Source: Micrasema longulum
Taxonomy: Eukaryota; Arthropoda; Insecta; Trichoptera; Brachycentridae
Direction: 5' to 3'
Assembly: GCA_022494885.1 (NCBI GenBank)
Contig: JAGVSM010004562.1
Location: forward strand, 186,001 to 250,000
Length of the DNA: 64,000 bases
Shown: one piece after another, positions 34,157 to 45,240 of the stretch
Numbering within the stretch: position 1 is the stretch's first letter
How the letters are laid out: every line of letters starts with the position of its first letter
The notes under the pieces: model-generated
What the model was told of the DNA's origin: nothing
Databases searched by the model: none
Seen by the model: only the letters and a program-made list of their open reading frames with translations
Program-made: the position numbers and the translations under genes

Positions 34157-34212
34157 ACTGGTGTCCACATCAGCCCAAGGAAGGCAATCCTCGGGCTGAT
34201 GTGGACACCAGT
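34157..34212. repeat. Perfect 20-bp hairpin
   Basis: Left arm ACTGGTGTCCACATCAGCCC (34157-34176) and right arm GGGCTGATGTGGACACCAGT (34193-34212) are exact reverse complements. The 16-nt loop itself contains AGGA and TCCT that can pair, giving a 24-bp stem with one mismatch. Perfect arms imply recent origin, gene conversion or selection. A miRNA-like precursor or a tiny MITE are the main options. Confidence 0.85.
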
Positions 34213-34464
34213 CTATTGCAGCTCATTTGATTTATATAATTTCTTCATAATCTTCTGCGAGATCTGCTCCAGAGCACTATATCTTCGATTTCTTTTATTT
34301 CCGGAACAAAATATTGCTAACGAGAAAAGTATTGTTAATGACAATTTGTTGTTTTTGGTTGAAATTTCTCTCTTATTTGCTATTACATATAAACTTAAAT
34401 GAGTATCATAAAAACTACGGCCATTTCTTTGAATTTCAATATTAATTTGAACTTAATCAATGAT

Positions 34465-34900
34465 TCTTCTTCTTGAGGTGCTTGGTCAGGTCCCCCCGAC
34501 GTTGACGACCACTACAGCGAAAGCATCTTAGTCCTGCGCTGCTCCGCAGCCAAGACAACTGCTTATTGTATGTATTCGCCATAGTGATTCCTGAGAAAAG
34601 ATGACCAGAGTGGTTTTCCGTTGCCTTCTCTGGTAGATTTTTCTGTCTGGGTTACTTTTTCTTAGCTGGTTGGTTCTGGTTTGGAGGCGCCAGAAACTCG
34701 TCTATCCCCTTTTCGTTATCTGCTGTGATCACACCGTTACGAGTGTGATCCCATTGCCCGGGGTTCGCGACGTGGACGCCAACGAGTAGGACTAGTCAGT
34801 AGTGTTGCCGGTGGAATGCATTTGGGCGTTTGCAGAATTTTATAAAATCACACCCTCCAGCAAGATGTGACTCACTGTGATCCTACTGACAGTTTGAACC
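34465..34900 (-). repeat. GC-richer dispersed repeat (LINE tail or SINE)
   Basis: Starts near CTTCTTCTTGAGGTGCTTGG and includes CGACGTTGACGACCACT and GAGTGGTTTTCCGTTGCC. The first part resembles 62311-62360 (CGACGTTGGCGATCACT...AAAGCTTC), and on the minus strand would end in a GAAGAAG tail. Such sequences are common 3' ends of arthropod LINEs. No frame could be read. Confidence 0.45.
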
Positions 34901-36199
34901 CCATCAATGATTACATACACTTAATTATCTTGTTAATATAACGTAACTGATAAAAAAAGTATTGTTTTCTTTGAGACCATCGATTTGACTGCTAAACAAT
35001 TTGATTGCTGTTTTAATATAACTATTAAAAAATCATTTTAGATTTTAAAAAAATAGAAATTCAGCTGATTAATTGAAAATTTCCATTTGAAACAAGTTTG
35101 ATAACAATGTATCTTTGCAGTGCCCTATGCAATAAAAATGTGAATGATAAATTTTATTAAATAGATGCATAAGCAGTATAAGCAGGAGAAAATCGGGTCA
35201 ATTTATTGTTAGTGGGTCATTTACATGCTCACTAACCATTGTTAAAATAACTTAAGTTGAGTTCGTTAGTTTTTTAGTTTTAGCATATTTGCTGTATTCC
35301 TTCATTTGACTTAAAATCTTGAAACCTTTCGTTCGGTTGAATTGGTAGTAATTTGTCAACCAGTTTTTAATTTTCTTTCAAAGTAATATGCAAGAATATT
35401 TCTTACATCAATTGCAATTATTGTAATCTGCAGCTCTGAAATCTTGTACGCAGATTTATACTGTATTGCATTTTAGTTTTTTAAATTTATAATTAACATT
35501 TTTCATTGAAATACTTTTAAATACTTCTTATGTAGAGAAACTTACAAAAAAATTGTGTATTTAGAACTAGTATCAACTTTATTATCCTTGGTTAATAAAG
35601 AAATGGCCAATAAAAGAAAAAAATGACATATCGTTTTCCGTTTTATAAGGCATGAACATATTAGAAGCCATGCCGAAATGAATAATGAATAATGTATGAA
35701 ATTCTAGCAATTTTTGCCATTTCCTGTTTCCATCTTTCCCTCAGTAATGATTGAATTCATTTTCGAAACATTCCTTTTATTTTGTTGAAGGTCTTCTGTT
35801 TGCAATCTTTACTTTGTAACAGTTTCCAGATTCGTCTAAAGAAGTTTCGTATAAATTTTCCATGTTTCTTTCAACTTTGCCGGAATCTCAAACTATCGCT
35901 TTTGCACAATCCTTTTACGTATTTTTTAGTAAATACGTTCTTGTATTTTAATTCAGATTTGCCAAAAGCATACAAATAATGATGAATCAAAATGGAAGCT
36001 TATTCGTGATTCTGTTAAAAAGGCTTAACAATAATATGTAATTCATTTTGATGAAATATCCAACCCATATTCATTTCACAGTTCGTTTTCTTTTTTCTTA
36101 TAGTAATAACATTAATTTTTTTAATCTAATTAAGAAAAAAAAAACATTTTGCTATTATAATAAAGGGAAATGAAAAAAACCTCGACTTCACAAAACAAT

Positions 36200-36610
36200 A
36201 TTTTGAGTTTGTCTAAATATTTCTAGACACGAACTGAATTTCACCCCTTAGGGAGTAATCAAGATTAACATATTTCAACAGATATAGAAAACATTAAAAA
36301 AAAAAAAAAACAAATATTTACATGGCTTTTGACCTGTCATTGGGTAGTTTAAGTGCCCACTTTACAACTGTATAACATTAAACATTTAGCCTTTTTCATA
36401 TTTTGTATTTCTTCGATTCATCGATGTGTTAATTTTAAGTATGTTACAAAGAATATCGAATTTCAAACAAGAGCTAAATTGTGAATGTTACACAGTGTGT
36501 AAAATAATCATTCAAACCAGCCAATGACAAGTCATAAGCCCTGTAAATACCTAAATTTTCATATTCATATTTTTACATGTTGTTTATCTCTATTGTAACA
36601 TACAAACGCC
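36200..36610. mobile_element. FB copy with both arms
   Basis: Left end TTAACATATTTCAACAGATA with an A15-17 run, GACCTGTCATTGGGTAG and TTTAAGTGCCCAC; right arm CATTCAAACCAGCCAATGAC, GTAAATACCTAAATTTTC and CTCTATTGTAACATA. The left flank carries the TTTTGAGTTTGTCTAAAT module seen next to other FB copies. Confidence 0.75.
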
Positions 36611-38276
36611 TTTACTGTTGAATATAGAAAATTAAGTAAGTACAAATAATGAACTAAGTATTTTATTTGTCAGTCATCTTATTTAATAAAATGTAATCAA
36701 AGAGCATTAATTTTATGTATTCATTTAAATAATTGTTTAGAATTTTTAGTTTTTTTCTTTAATTTTTAATTCGCTATTTTATAAATAAGTCTTTCATAAT
36801 TAACTTTTGTGTTTTTCGAATAGTCTTTTGAAACTGTAAAATAAAACATTGTGTTTACTTATTACGTGTAAACATATGAATAAAGTTTATTGAACAAAAT
36901 ACAATAAAATATATGTTTTGACTTAAATATGACAAATAAAACAAAACAATTATAACGATGTAAATACTCTAAGATTATAACTCGTTTTATAATCCGTTTA
37001 AAACAAAAACATTGACCTTATATTTAATTATCTATTCAGATAAGATTAGATTTATTTATTGCAAAATATACAGTTTTAATTTACATATTAAATTAAATAT
37101 TACATTACGTTGCATATTTTAATGATTGATAATACTCCCAATCACCAAAACTGCTGGTATGAGGAGATATAATATATTATGACTTAATTCAAAGTAAATA
37201 AAATAACATCACATATCACTCGTAACATGGGCTGATTGAACAGTTTTTTAAAGGTGTTTTTTTTTTTAATATGTTGAAGTATAGTATATATTTAATACAT
37301 ATTTAAATAGACATGTAAACATTTTCTGAATACTTTTACATTCTATAACAGATTAATGAGTTCTAAAACGTTGCTTGAAAATAACTATGGTTAAGAGAGG
37401 TAAAAAACTCGTTGAAAAAAAATATATTACTAAGATAAATAAAAAAAATAAAAAAATTATAATACATGAAAAAAAAACAGGAATTTGTTATTAAAGGAAT
37501 AAATACATTTATATACTAAGATAAATGAAATATAAATAATTCTTTTGCAGCTCCCTGGATGACAGAATTTTGAAAGAAGCGAACACGAAAGTTTGTTTAT
37601 GGTTTTAAGTTTGCTCGCAGTTAACCAAACAAAACGAAAAAAAAAATTGTCAAAAAGGATTCATTAAATCTATTTTTAAAAAACCAATTGTTAATAAAAA
37701 AAACAGTACTGACGTAGCAAATTTTGTAAGTTCTGCGCAAGTTCGCTCTTTGGTTTAAGGGTTAAAATTTTCACTGTATTTATCTCTTTCACGAATATTT
37801 TTAAAATGCTATTTACACGAAAGAAATGAGCAGGTAAAAACGAATTTTTTTTGGTACGAGTAAAAAGCCTGTTAAAACAAACAAACATATAAAAACGTCA
37901 AATTGGACGTATCTTTTCGTGCAAAACACGCGAGTTTTGTAGTAGAGACGCCGAGAAATCTGACGTCTAACCTTTTTAACGTTTGCTGAATGTTTTTAAT
38001 GAGCGTTTTTTGTAAATAAATAAAAATATTATTTGTAACGAACTTGTTTTTTTTAATACTTAATTCAATAGAAACGAGATTTGAAACGCTCATAACCTTA
38101 ACGATAGGTGTAACATAGTCAAAGAAAGAAATGAACTTATAGTTGTGACTTTTGTGATTTTAAAAAGGTTTTAAAAAATCATGATGTAATTTTTTTCTCG
38201 CTGAGTCATCAAGCGGAGGCGATAAGGCTGGCTGGGTGATAATATAATACAGATGCCTTCCGAATGCCACGTAGTC

Positions 38277-38430
38277 TTGGACGTCCACGCTTGACAGTTC
38301 GTCGCCAGTTTACGTCTGAACTAGACGACGCGGACCTGATTCTGAGGACATACGGGAGTTGGCCGCGGACAGAAAGGCTCGGTAAGATTTAGTGAATACC
38401 ATATGCTTCACTTAAGGAGCAGACGTGGAT
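38277..38430 (+). pseudogene. LINE C-terminal tail relic, copy 3
   Basis: The plus strand reads GRPRLTVRRQFTSELDDADL before losing the frame; nucleotide similarity to the other tails resumes at GTGAATACCATATGCTTCAC and GGAGCAGACGTGGA. Same family as 657-803 and 20303-20458, more decayed. Confidence 0.6.
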
Positions 38431-38987
38431 TAAGTAGGTAAGAATTCTACTTTTTTTATTTTGTTTTCGCGTTTTATCTTATTACGACATTTTCAAACTT
38501 ACTTGATCTGTTACAGTACCCTATGGGTCGTCGGGCATGGATTAAGGTTTGATGATGATGACGTGTTAATTGAAATATATTGATAAATAAAAATAACAAA
38601 TGTTTAATGTTACTATGTAGGTAAAGACATTAAGATCTTATTTAATTAAATTTTCAGTTATTTTTTGTTCACACTTGTATTTATTAGCAGTTTTATTGTT
38701 CGTTTTTGTTTATTTGTACAACAATGGTTGTAATATGAAAAGCATTTGGTATATAATAGGAGTAATAATACTCTTATCCCGGAAGGTTTTATGGACAACT
38801 TCCGTCAAAACAAACTCAAGTAGTTGTCATATTTGTTTTGTATAGAGTTACCCGATGTTCCTGATTTGTACCACCCCGTCCGTGCTTTGTAAGCCTGTCC
38901 AATATTACCCCTTGACACCCAGGACCTAGTTCAGGGGTTTCCTACCTTTAGTTTTTTTTTCTTTCACCTTCTTCTTCTTTTTTTTTG

Positions 38988-39212
38988 CTACTCCAACCAG
39001 AGTTTGTCTAAAATATTTGAGCCATGAAGCTCTTTTCGCCCCGAACCCCGCCTGCACTCTAACTTTTCTTGCCCAAAAATTTGAAGAAGGGCATACTCTA
39101 TATTGCGAAATACGTCAGTAAAGTATGAGGTTTTTCTTTTTTTGACAGTAGTCAGTAACTCTCTCTCTTTATTAATGATTCTCAAAACTGCTTCATTGAA
39201 GACTCAATCAGT
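38988..39212 (-). pseudogene. Endonuclease/RT LINE C-terminal relic (RTE/L1-like)
   Basis: The minus-strand frame reads VFNEAVLRIINKERELLTTV, KKRKTSYFTDVFRN, ALLQIFGQEKLECRRGSGRK. The pattern E-x-V-L-R-x-x-x-K-E-R-x-L-L-x-x-x-x-x-R-K-x-x-Y-x-x-H-x-x-R followed by LLQ-x-I-x-x-G-K-x-E-x-x-R-G-x-G-R is a standard C-terminal block of RTE/L1-like arthropod LINEs. A related RRMLRIPW block occurs at 63355-63640. Only about 70 codons survive. Confidence 0.75.
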
Positions 39213-39675
39213 CTTTGGTTCACCATAATTTAAAACGTTATTCTCTCCTATCTAAGATACTCATAACACGCATTTGAAACAATATGTTAGCTTATAAGTT
39301 ATTAGCATCTAAACGAATGCTGCTTTTTAAAATAGTTTTAAAAGTTCCATTTTTGCATATATTGGTATATTGAACATGCCCCTTACTTTATTTAAAACAA
39401 TTAAATACTAATTTTATTTAGCTGCAATACGTTTCCGCTTTCTTTGTAATGATGCACACGCTTGCACACACCTGAACACTTACCTCATACAAATACAGAC
39501 AGACACCACCTCTAACATTTGTAATATAAACTCACTTATTTAAGAATGCACCATAATTAATAAATACTGTTATCTGCCCTTCGGGTGTCTGTTAGTTGGC
39601 CCTTTAGACCAACATTTGTCATTCTTTCAGACCTCTGGTAGTCACCTTTTAAGCTAAGTTAGTATTTCGGTCTTA

Positions 39676-39745
39676 CTAACAGGTTGTGGTCCCGTGGCAA
39701 GGGGGGGACTCGCGGATCAGAGGTCCGATGTTCGAACTTGATTCC
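39676..39745 (+). repeat. tRNA-like SINE head (type S3)
   Basis: CCCGTGGC, ACTCGCGGATCAGAGGTCCG and a B-box-like TGTTCGAACTTGATTCCCC. A relative on the minus strand at 61084-61127 shares CAGAGGTCCGAGGTTC. The acceptor stem does not close, so it is SINE-like rather than a tRNA gene. Confidence 0.45.
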
Positions 39746-39868
39746 CCTTTTCTAATTGTCAATTATTTACAACTCGTTGAAACTGGCCCCTAAAATTTAA
39801 ATATTAAAGTAAATCAAAAGAACACAAATATATCCTTAATCTCTCAGTCTAATATATTAAATATTCCG

Positions 39869-39940
39869 GCGGCCTCCGTGGTGTAGTGGTTAGGATTCTT
39901 GACGCACGCATAAAGGTTTTGGGTTCAATTATTGGTGAAA
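39869..39940 (+). mobile_element. tRNA-derived SINE S2a, 5' part
   Basis: Head GGCCTCCGTGGTGTAGTGG with A box, B box TTTTGGGTTCAATTATTGG. The head matches 62934-62992 (minus strand). The following body is short and runs into TTTATTTATTTATTC and repeat A. Confidence 0.7.
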
Positions 39941-40007
39941 ACAATTGCCAAAATACCTTTATCCTTTGGTCGTTCATAATACGTTTGTTGATTTATTTAT
40001 TTATTCA

Positions 40008-40180
40008 TATTTTTCCATTGTAAACATAGATTAACAATAAAATAATGTGACCTCACTGGGTTTACCCGTGCCGAAGACATTTAACAATATACTTTTAAAA
40101 AATATCTTTTTACATGTGAGAATAAACAAAAAAGACTTAATATACAGAGATACTTAACAAAATGTTCAGAAAGTTTACGA
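40008..40180 (-). repeat. Dispersed repeat A, copy 3
   Basis: AATAATGTGACCTCACTGGG at 40043, GTGCCGAAGACATTTAAC, TTACATGTGAGAATAAAC and ACAAAATGTTCAGAAAG match copy 1 in the same orientation. It is preceded by a TTTATTTATTTATT run, which on the minus strand is an A-rich LINE-type tail. Confidence 0.65.
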
Positions 40181-42028
40181 TTTTTTTTATTTTATTCTAC
40201 TTAAACCCCAATTGAATAGTATACCATTAAATTATAAACGGGCATTTAAATTAAAACAATTAACATTTAACTGCACGTTCATTATGCGTACGCGTTGACA
40301 ATTGATAAATTAAATAAGAAACGAAATAGATTGTCAATTTTGTAGAACGTTGTCTTTGTATAGGACGCATGTGTATTCCTATAGTTTTCGATCACTTCAA
40401 CCCAAACTTTAAAGGTCGAACTGTAACAGAATAAAATGAATCCGATTTATCAAAAGAATAGAGCTCAAATTTTTATCCACCGACTAAGTCAAACGTTCAA
40501 CATAGCACGGCACTATCAAATAACGTAAGGTAAATTCATTCATGTGTTTAAATTATTTTATTTAACAATAAGCAGGTAAATACACAAACAGTACACCACG
40601 AGGCCAACTAATCTTGACTAGATTTATTTTAGCAATATTTTCACCCGCGAGCGGAAACTAAATAAATAAAACCAAAAAAGGAAATAATAAATAAGTATCC
40701 ACCCACCCTAATTTTACTGATCCGAGTAACAACCTACAGTGCCAATGCACGATACCTGTGAAACGGGTCCGTACATGACAGACACAATCATTAATTTCTA
40801 AAATAATAATTAATGAATAAGATGATTATTATGTAGAAACTTCGCTGGTCTGTCTTACAACTTCATATTTTATATGTAATTCAATCATTGCTGATTACAT
40901 GTTTCTAGTTATAAAAAAACAATTTGGAATAATTCAAATCGTCATTTTGCAATTGAGGATTACTCTGCGATTTGTCTTGCCTTAGAAATGTATGATTGGG
41001 CTTTTCCTGATGAAAACAGTAATATAATTAGAATCATTATATTTCGATTGTAATTAACAATCGTAAGTCGAATTGCGAAGTAATTTAGTTTGTGGTTTAG
41101 GAATTTACATACAAAGCAATGTTTTCACATTCTATAACTCATAAATTTACCCCCTCGAATTCTGACTCCCCTCCTTGGGGAATTTCCGATGGTTAAGAAC
41201 CCCTGGCCCAGTTGACTCCCAGGACGAGGGATCACCTATCTAGAAGGATTACCCGTCGCTTTGTTTGGCCGCTCTGGGACAAGTACCTCTCTCTGATATC
41301 AAATGTCCAACACTCGACCAAATACGGACCGCGAGATATAACGAAAAATCATGTCGGCAATTTTTGGTGAATTTATTAGCTGGAGATAAGAAAAATCAAA
41401 ACACGATGAACAACATAATTTGTATGAAAATATAACATTAATGAAAATGTGGAAGTTTAACGCTACGAGAAATTTGATGTTATTTTTTATACGCGCGGTA
41501 AAAATTAAAGTATGTAATTGTATAGCGAAGTTTATCGAAAATGTACTTAAAAAATAATAAAAACTATGTTAACAAAAATAAACTACACTAAACTGCGACA
41601 CAAAATTCTCTAAAATAACCAATAATATATTGCTGTGACAGACTTCCGGTTTCCAGGAAGCCAACTCACCAATTGGCAGAACTCACAAATGAGAACTTAT
41701 GACGAGTGGAATAATTTGACAATTAGAAAACATTGTAACATTAAAAAAAAAAAAAAATTGCATAGTTCGATAGACGATTAAAAAAAGGAATAAGCATTAA
41801 ATCACTGTACTTCCTCATTACAAGGTAAATATTTTTTCACATTCAAGAGAAAAACAAAAAGGATTTGGAGACGAAAAAAAATTGAGTAGAAAAGTTTATG
41901 ATGAATATTTTTTATTATTTGATATTTATGTATAATGAAAATTTTAGTTCATTTTAGACTTTGTTGACAAAATTTGCATCTTAAAGAGTAAATATAGTTT
42001 TTTTTATTTTAAAAGATATGATTAAATA
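40181..42028. other. AT-rich spacer, nothing certain
   Basis: Near 40585-40600 ACACCACGAGGCC is the 5' end of an S1 SINE head in reverse. A GC-richer patch at 41150-41300 contains TTAAGAACCCCTGGCCCAG but no readable frame. Confidence 0.4.
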
Positions 42029-42290
42029 ATGGAAAGTCTAGGCAGTAACGGAGATTTTTGCAATAAAGGTTTCAGCTTTGTAATTTCACAAAAATCAATA
42101 GACGGAAGAATCAAAGAAATATAAGTGTTCAAATATAAAATAAATGTTACTTATGTAATAAATGGAATAGTAAATGTTACACTGTGTAAGTGGCCACTTA
42201 AACCATGGCTGGCATTTAGCCCTCTAAATGTCTATAATTTCATTTTACCTTGTTTTAAATATTCTACATCTCTTTTCTAAAATGCTTGTT
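42029..42290. mobile_element. FB copy
   Basis: Short left arm GGAAAGTCTAGGCAGTAACG, then the inverted interior GCAATAAAGGTTTCAGCTTT and TCACAAAAATCAATAGACGG, then right arm ATGTTACACTGTGTAAGTGG, CCACTTAAACCATGGCTGG and CTCTAAATGTCTATAATTTC. Left and right arms are now of unequal length. Confidence 0.7.
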
Positions 42291-42394
42291 TTGAGAACTT
42301 GTCGAAAATAAACTACAAAATTTAGTTTTATGTTTCAGTAAAATAAATAAATAAGCTTTGTTAATGCCAAGACCATTTCATTTGTAAGATGTTC

Positions 42395-42650
42395 ATCTTA
42401 TTAACTTCCCTGGACGTGAAATTCAGTGTTTGTCTACAAGCATTTGGACAATCACAAAATATTATCGATAAAGGTTTTCAGGCGTTGCCCAGTAGGTGAA
42501 ATATTCTCACCTGCTTTAAAAAAAGTTTAAGCTCTTTAACTTCACAAAAGTACACATATGGTAGAATTGAAGAAATACATATATTTCAAATTCAGCAAAA
42601 TGGTTAATGTTACACAATTTGTAAGTGACCACGCAAACAAGTGAGCAAAA
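42395..42650. mobile_element. FB fragment, interior plus one arm
   Basis: Contains GGCGTTGCCCAGTAGGTG, AAGCTCTTTAACTTCACAAA and AATGTTACACAATTTGTAAG. It lies 100 bp from the previous FB copy and may derive from the same insertion or a tandem one. Confidence 0.6.
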
Positions 42651-43494
42651 GGTAATGAGTTTTATAAAAATTGATTAACCCTATAAGTCAAAATAAAAAG
42701 GATATAAAAACACTTATTTATTTTGTTACCGCCAGTAAACTTCCCAGAATAGTTTTCTTTTGATTTACTAAGAAATCTTTGGTTGTAATTAAAACAAAAT
42801 GCCTATTTACTGAACAACTAAATATTGTTTGTTGTACTCGTTTACCTGGAAAATGAAATTGCTCCAGTATAATTTGATAATATAGAATCTGAGTTCCCGG
42901 AAGTTATAATACAATGTCGGGTTCTGCTTGCCAAGAAAGTTTAAGTAACTAACTTGATTTAGAAATCAAATTCCGACGAACACCGTCTTCATTACCACAA
43001 TCACAAAGAAACTTAGTTCCAACAACTACGTATCTGACAATATTCAGTATTTGATTTCATGAAAAACCATTAAGTTACATCATAATTTCCTTCACCGAAC
43101 CCTTTAAAATGACGTTTTATCCTGTTTTTACACGAGGGATGCGTTCCACGCAGTACAATGTTAATACTAACTCAATAAACGATGCACATTGCACCACTAG
43201 TATGGTAACAAAAAAAAAGATTTTGGGAAGAACCAGATGACTCTGTACCTTAATTATATAAAAAAATATAACATGACAAAACAATACTTTAGAATAGTAA
43301 AAGTAATATATTACAATTCCAAATTGTGTTAAATTAATGATAAAAAGATACCAAAGTTTCCTTTTTGGTTCCTTGTTGTTTCAAAACCTTGTAAAATTAG
43401 CTTCCAGTATATTTTATATTGTTTGCATACCAGCAAGTGTTAGAACAGATAATTAAATTATACAATTATTTTATCACAAAATTCATGTTCGCGG
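42651..43494. other. Spacer, nothing recognised
   Basis: AT-rich, no supported feature. Confidence 0.4.
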
Positions 43495-43620
43495 AGCATT
43501 TGGTATCCACAAAACCTCTTCAGGTGTTTTTGTCTGCGCTCAACTTTTGAGTGTCCTCTTCAGTCAGATTGGCGTCCCGTAAACTACCGACAAACTGTTA
43601 ACCGCGAATGTTCAGAACCG
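43495..43620 (-). pseudogene. LINE C-terminal tail, copy 4, linked to RT
   Basis: The minus strand reads QFVGSLRDANLTEEDTQKLS, ADKNT, a stop, then RGFVDTKCSA. It is the same tail as 657-803 and lies directly downstream of the RT motifs at 43690-44249 on the same strand. This is the copy that ties the tail to an RT. Confidence 0.65.
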
Positions 43621-43689
43621 CAAAAACCTGATGCCTTGTATAGTAGGCAAGCGTGGTGGTGAAAGCTCTCGGAAAGCATTTGTAATATA

Positions 43690-44249
43690 CTATAGCCTAG
43701 CCGGCCGTATCACCTCCGCTCGATGGCGGTTGGTAGGAGCGTCCATTGTTTTATTTCCACATTCCATATGAAGTCATTCCACCGCACTCCCATAATACTT
43801 CGGAGCCACCTATTCTCAAAACACAATGGATTGCTGTTTTGGGCCCAAGCGAGCCGTCACGATTCCCACCCGTAGAGGAGAATACGAGCTAGATGCAGGC
43901 ATTGCACATGCGATATTCAGTTTTCACTGAGTAAACATCTGATCTTCAGACAGCTTTCATATTGTTTAATATCTCACCTGCAAATTTGCTATGCTAAAAG
44001 CAGCCATTTTCCTTTACGTACACTCCCAGGTATTTAAAACTCTCGACCCCTTCGATGACTTCACCTAACAAAAACTGGGGATGTTGGGTACCTAAATACG
44101 AGATTTTACATATATTTTTAAATCAATGCTTGCGGACTACTTGTTTAACCTATTGTCGAAATTGACGGCGTCATCAGCATACTGTAAGTCGTAGGGTTTT
44201 TGTGATATAGAGGATATGAACATTCTTTGATATTATGGTATTGACAGTC
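43690..44249 (-). pseudogene. LINE reverse transcriptase, motif C to C-terminal region
   Basis: The minus strand reads PYDLQYADDAVNF (catalytic YADD at 44170-44181), then HPQFLLGEVIEGVESFKYLG, YVKENG, and in another frame ARILLYGWES, FENRWLRSIMGVRWNDFIWN. The order YADD, V-x-x-F-K-Y-L-G, L-L-Y-G-x-E-S-W, E-N-R-x-L-R-x-I-x-G-V-x-W is standard for RTE/L1-like endonuclease/RT LINEs. Several stops and frameshifts make it dead. The N-terminal RT part lies beyond the MITE at 44253-45056, which splits this gene. Confidence 0.85.
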
Positions 44250-45059
44250 TTAGGGCCGGTTTTATGAACATCTATCAAACTTCCGTAAGTGTAACGAACC
44301 GTTGGCCGTTCATTACGATAACCGACGGTTTTGTGTTCTATAAACCATTTTTCTTAACGGACGGTTGCCGGTAAGCATTTTCATAGAAATTAAAATATTA
44401 GTCGCAGCTTCTACATTTTTTTGTCAATTGTCTATTAAAAATCTTTTTATCTAAGCTTTTTCTGTCAAACGCGAACGGTATTCACTGAATTAAAAAATAC
44501 ATCAAATACAAATACTTGACAATTTTGAAAGAAGTTTTTACACAAAAAAGTACTATGAATTGAGAACACTGTGAATTAAAATTATTAAAAGCGAGCAGAA
44601 AAACAGCAGATAACGATGGATAGTGTTTACTATTATTTGTAATTTTTGTATAGATTTATATTAATAAACCATGTTTTAAATAAGTTGTTTTTTAATTGCA
44701 GAATATATTTATGCATCAGACTAAAGCAGGTTTTTTACCACCACGCAGAGTAAAAAACATATAAAACTGGTAATTCAACTAAATCTCAAAATAATGACTA
44801 TCTGCATGTTATATGGGCGGAGATTTGATCAAATAACAATGTGATAAAACAAATGTCATATCAAATACGGCAGCGGCGCCGAAGGTAACGAATCGTAATG
44901 AATTTAACCGGCCAAAATCAGCCAGTAACCATTTAACCATAGATTTAACGACTCGTAACGCTACGAACGTTTATAAAACGCAATTATCGGCTGGTATACC
45001 AAATATTAAAAAAAAATGGCATCAAGTTGACGAACCGATGTTTATAAAACCGGCCCTTA
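44250..45059. mobile_element. PIF/Harbinger-like MITE, 804 bp, with TTA target duplication
   Basis: The element occupies 44253-45056. Terminal inverted repeats GGGCCGGTTTTATGAACATC (44253-44272) and GATGTTTATAAAACCGGCCC (45037-45056) match at 19 of 20 positions. TTA flanks both ends (44250-44252 and 45057-45059). A 3-bp TWA duplication with GGG-starting termini is characteristic of PIF/Harbinger. No transposase frame is present, so it is non-autonomous. It sits inside an LINE RT, whose reading resumes on the far side. Confidence 0.88.
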
Positions 45060-45240
45060 GTATGAAATTGATGAGGATCATAATCCTATTTATATTCATC
45101 CGTATTCATAAATACTAACAGTGCAAGTACGCCGCCTTGTTGAACTCCGGTGGTGACGCCAAACCAGTATGTAACAGAAACGTCAATTCTAATCCGGCGT
45201 TCGCTTTTCAAGTGAAGGGCTTTCATTAGTTAACAAATAA
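45060..45240 (-). pseudogene. LINE reverse transcriptase, motif B region
   Basis: The minus strand reads RIDVSVTYWFGVTTGVQQGG and VLALLVFMNTDEYK. GVxQGxVLxPLLF is RT motif B (domain 4), here with Gly for Cys and Ala for Pro. It is the part immediately N-terminal to the YADD piece at 43690-44249, on the same strand, so the two flank the MITE. Confidence 0.8.

Noticed and set aside
37691..38093. Two adjacent minus-strand open frames of 65 and 73 codons
   Set aside because: Composition is that of AT-rich random sequence, with no motif or partner.
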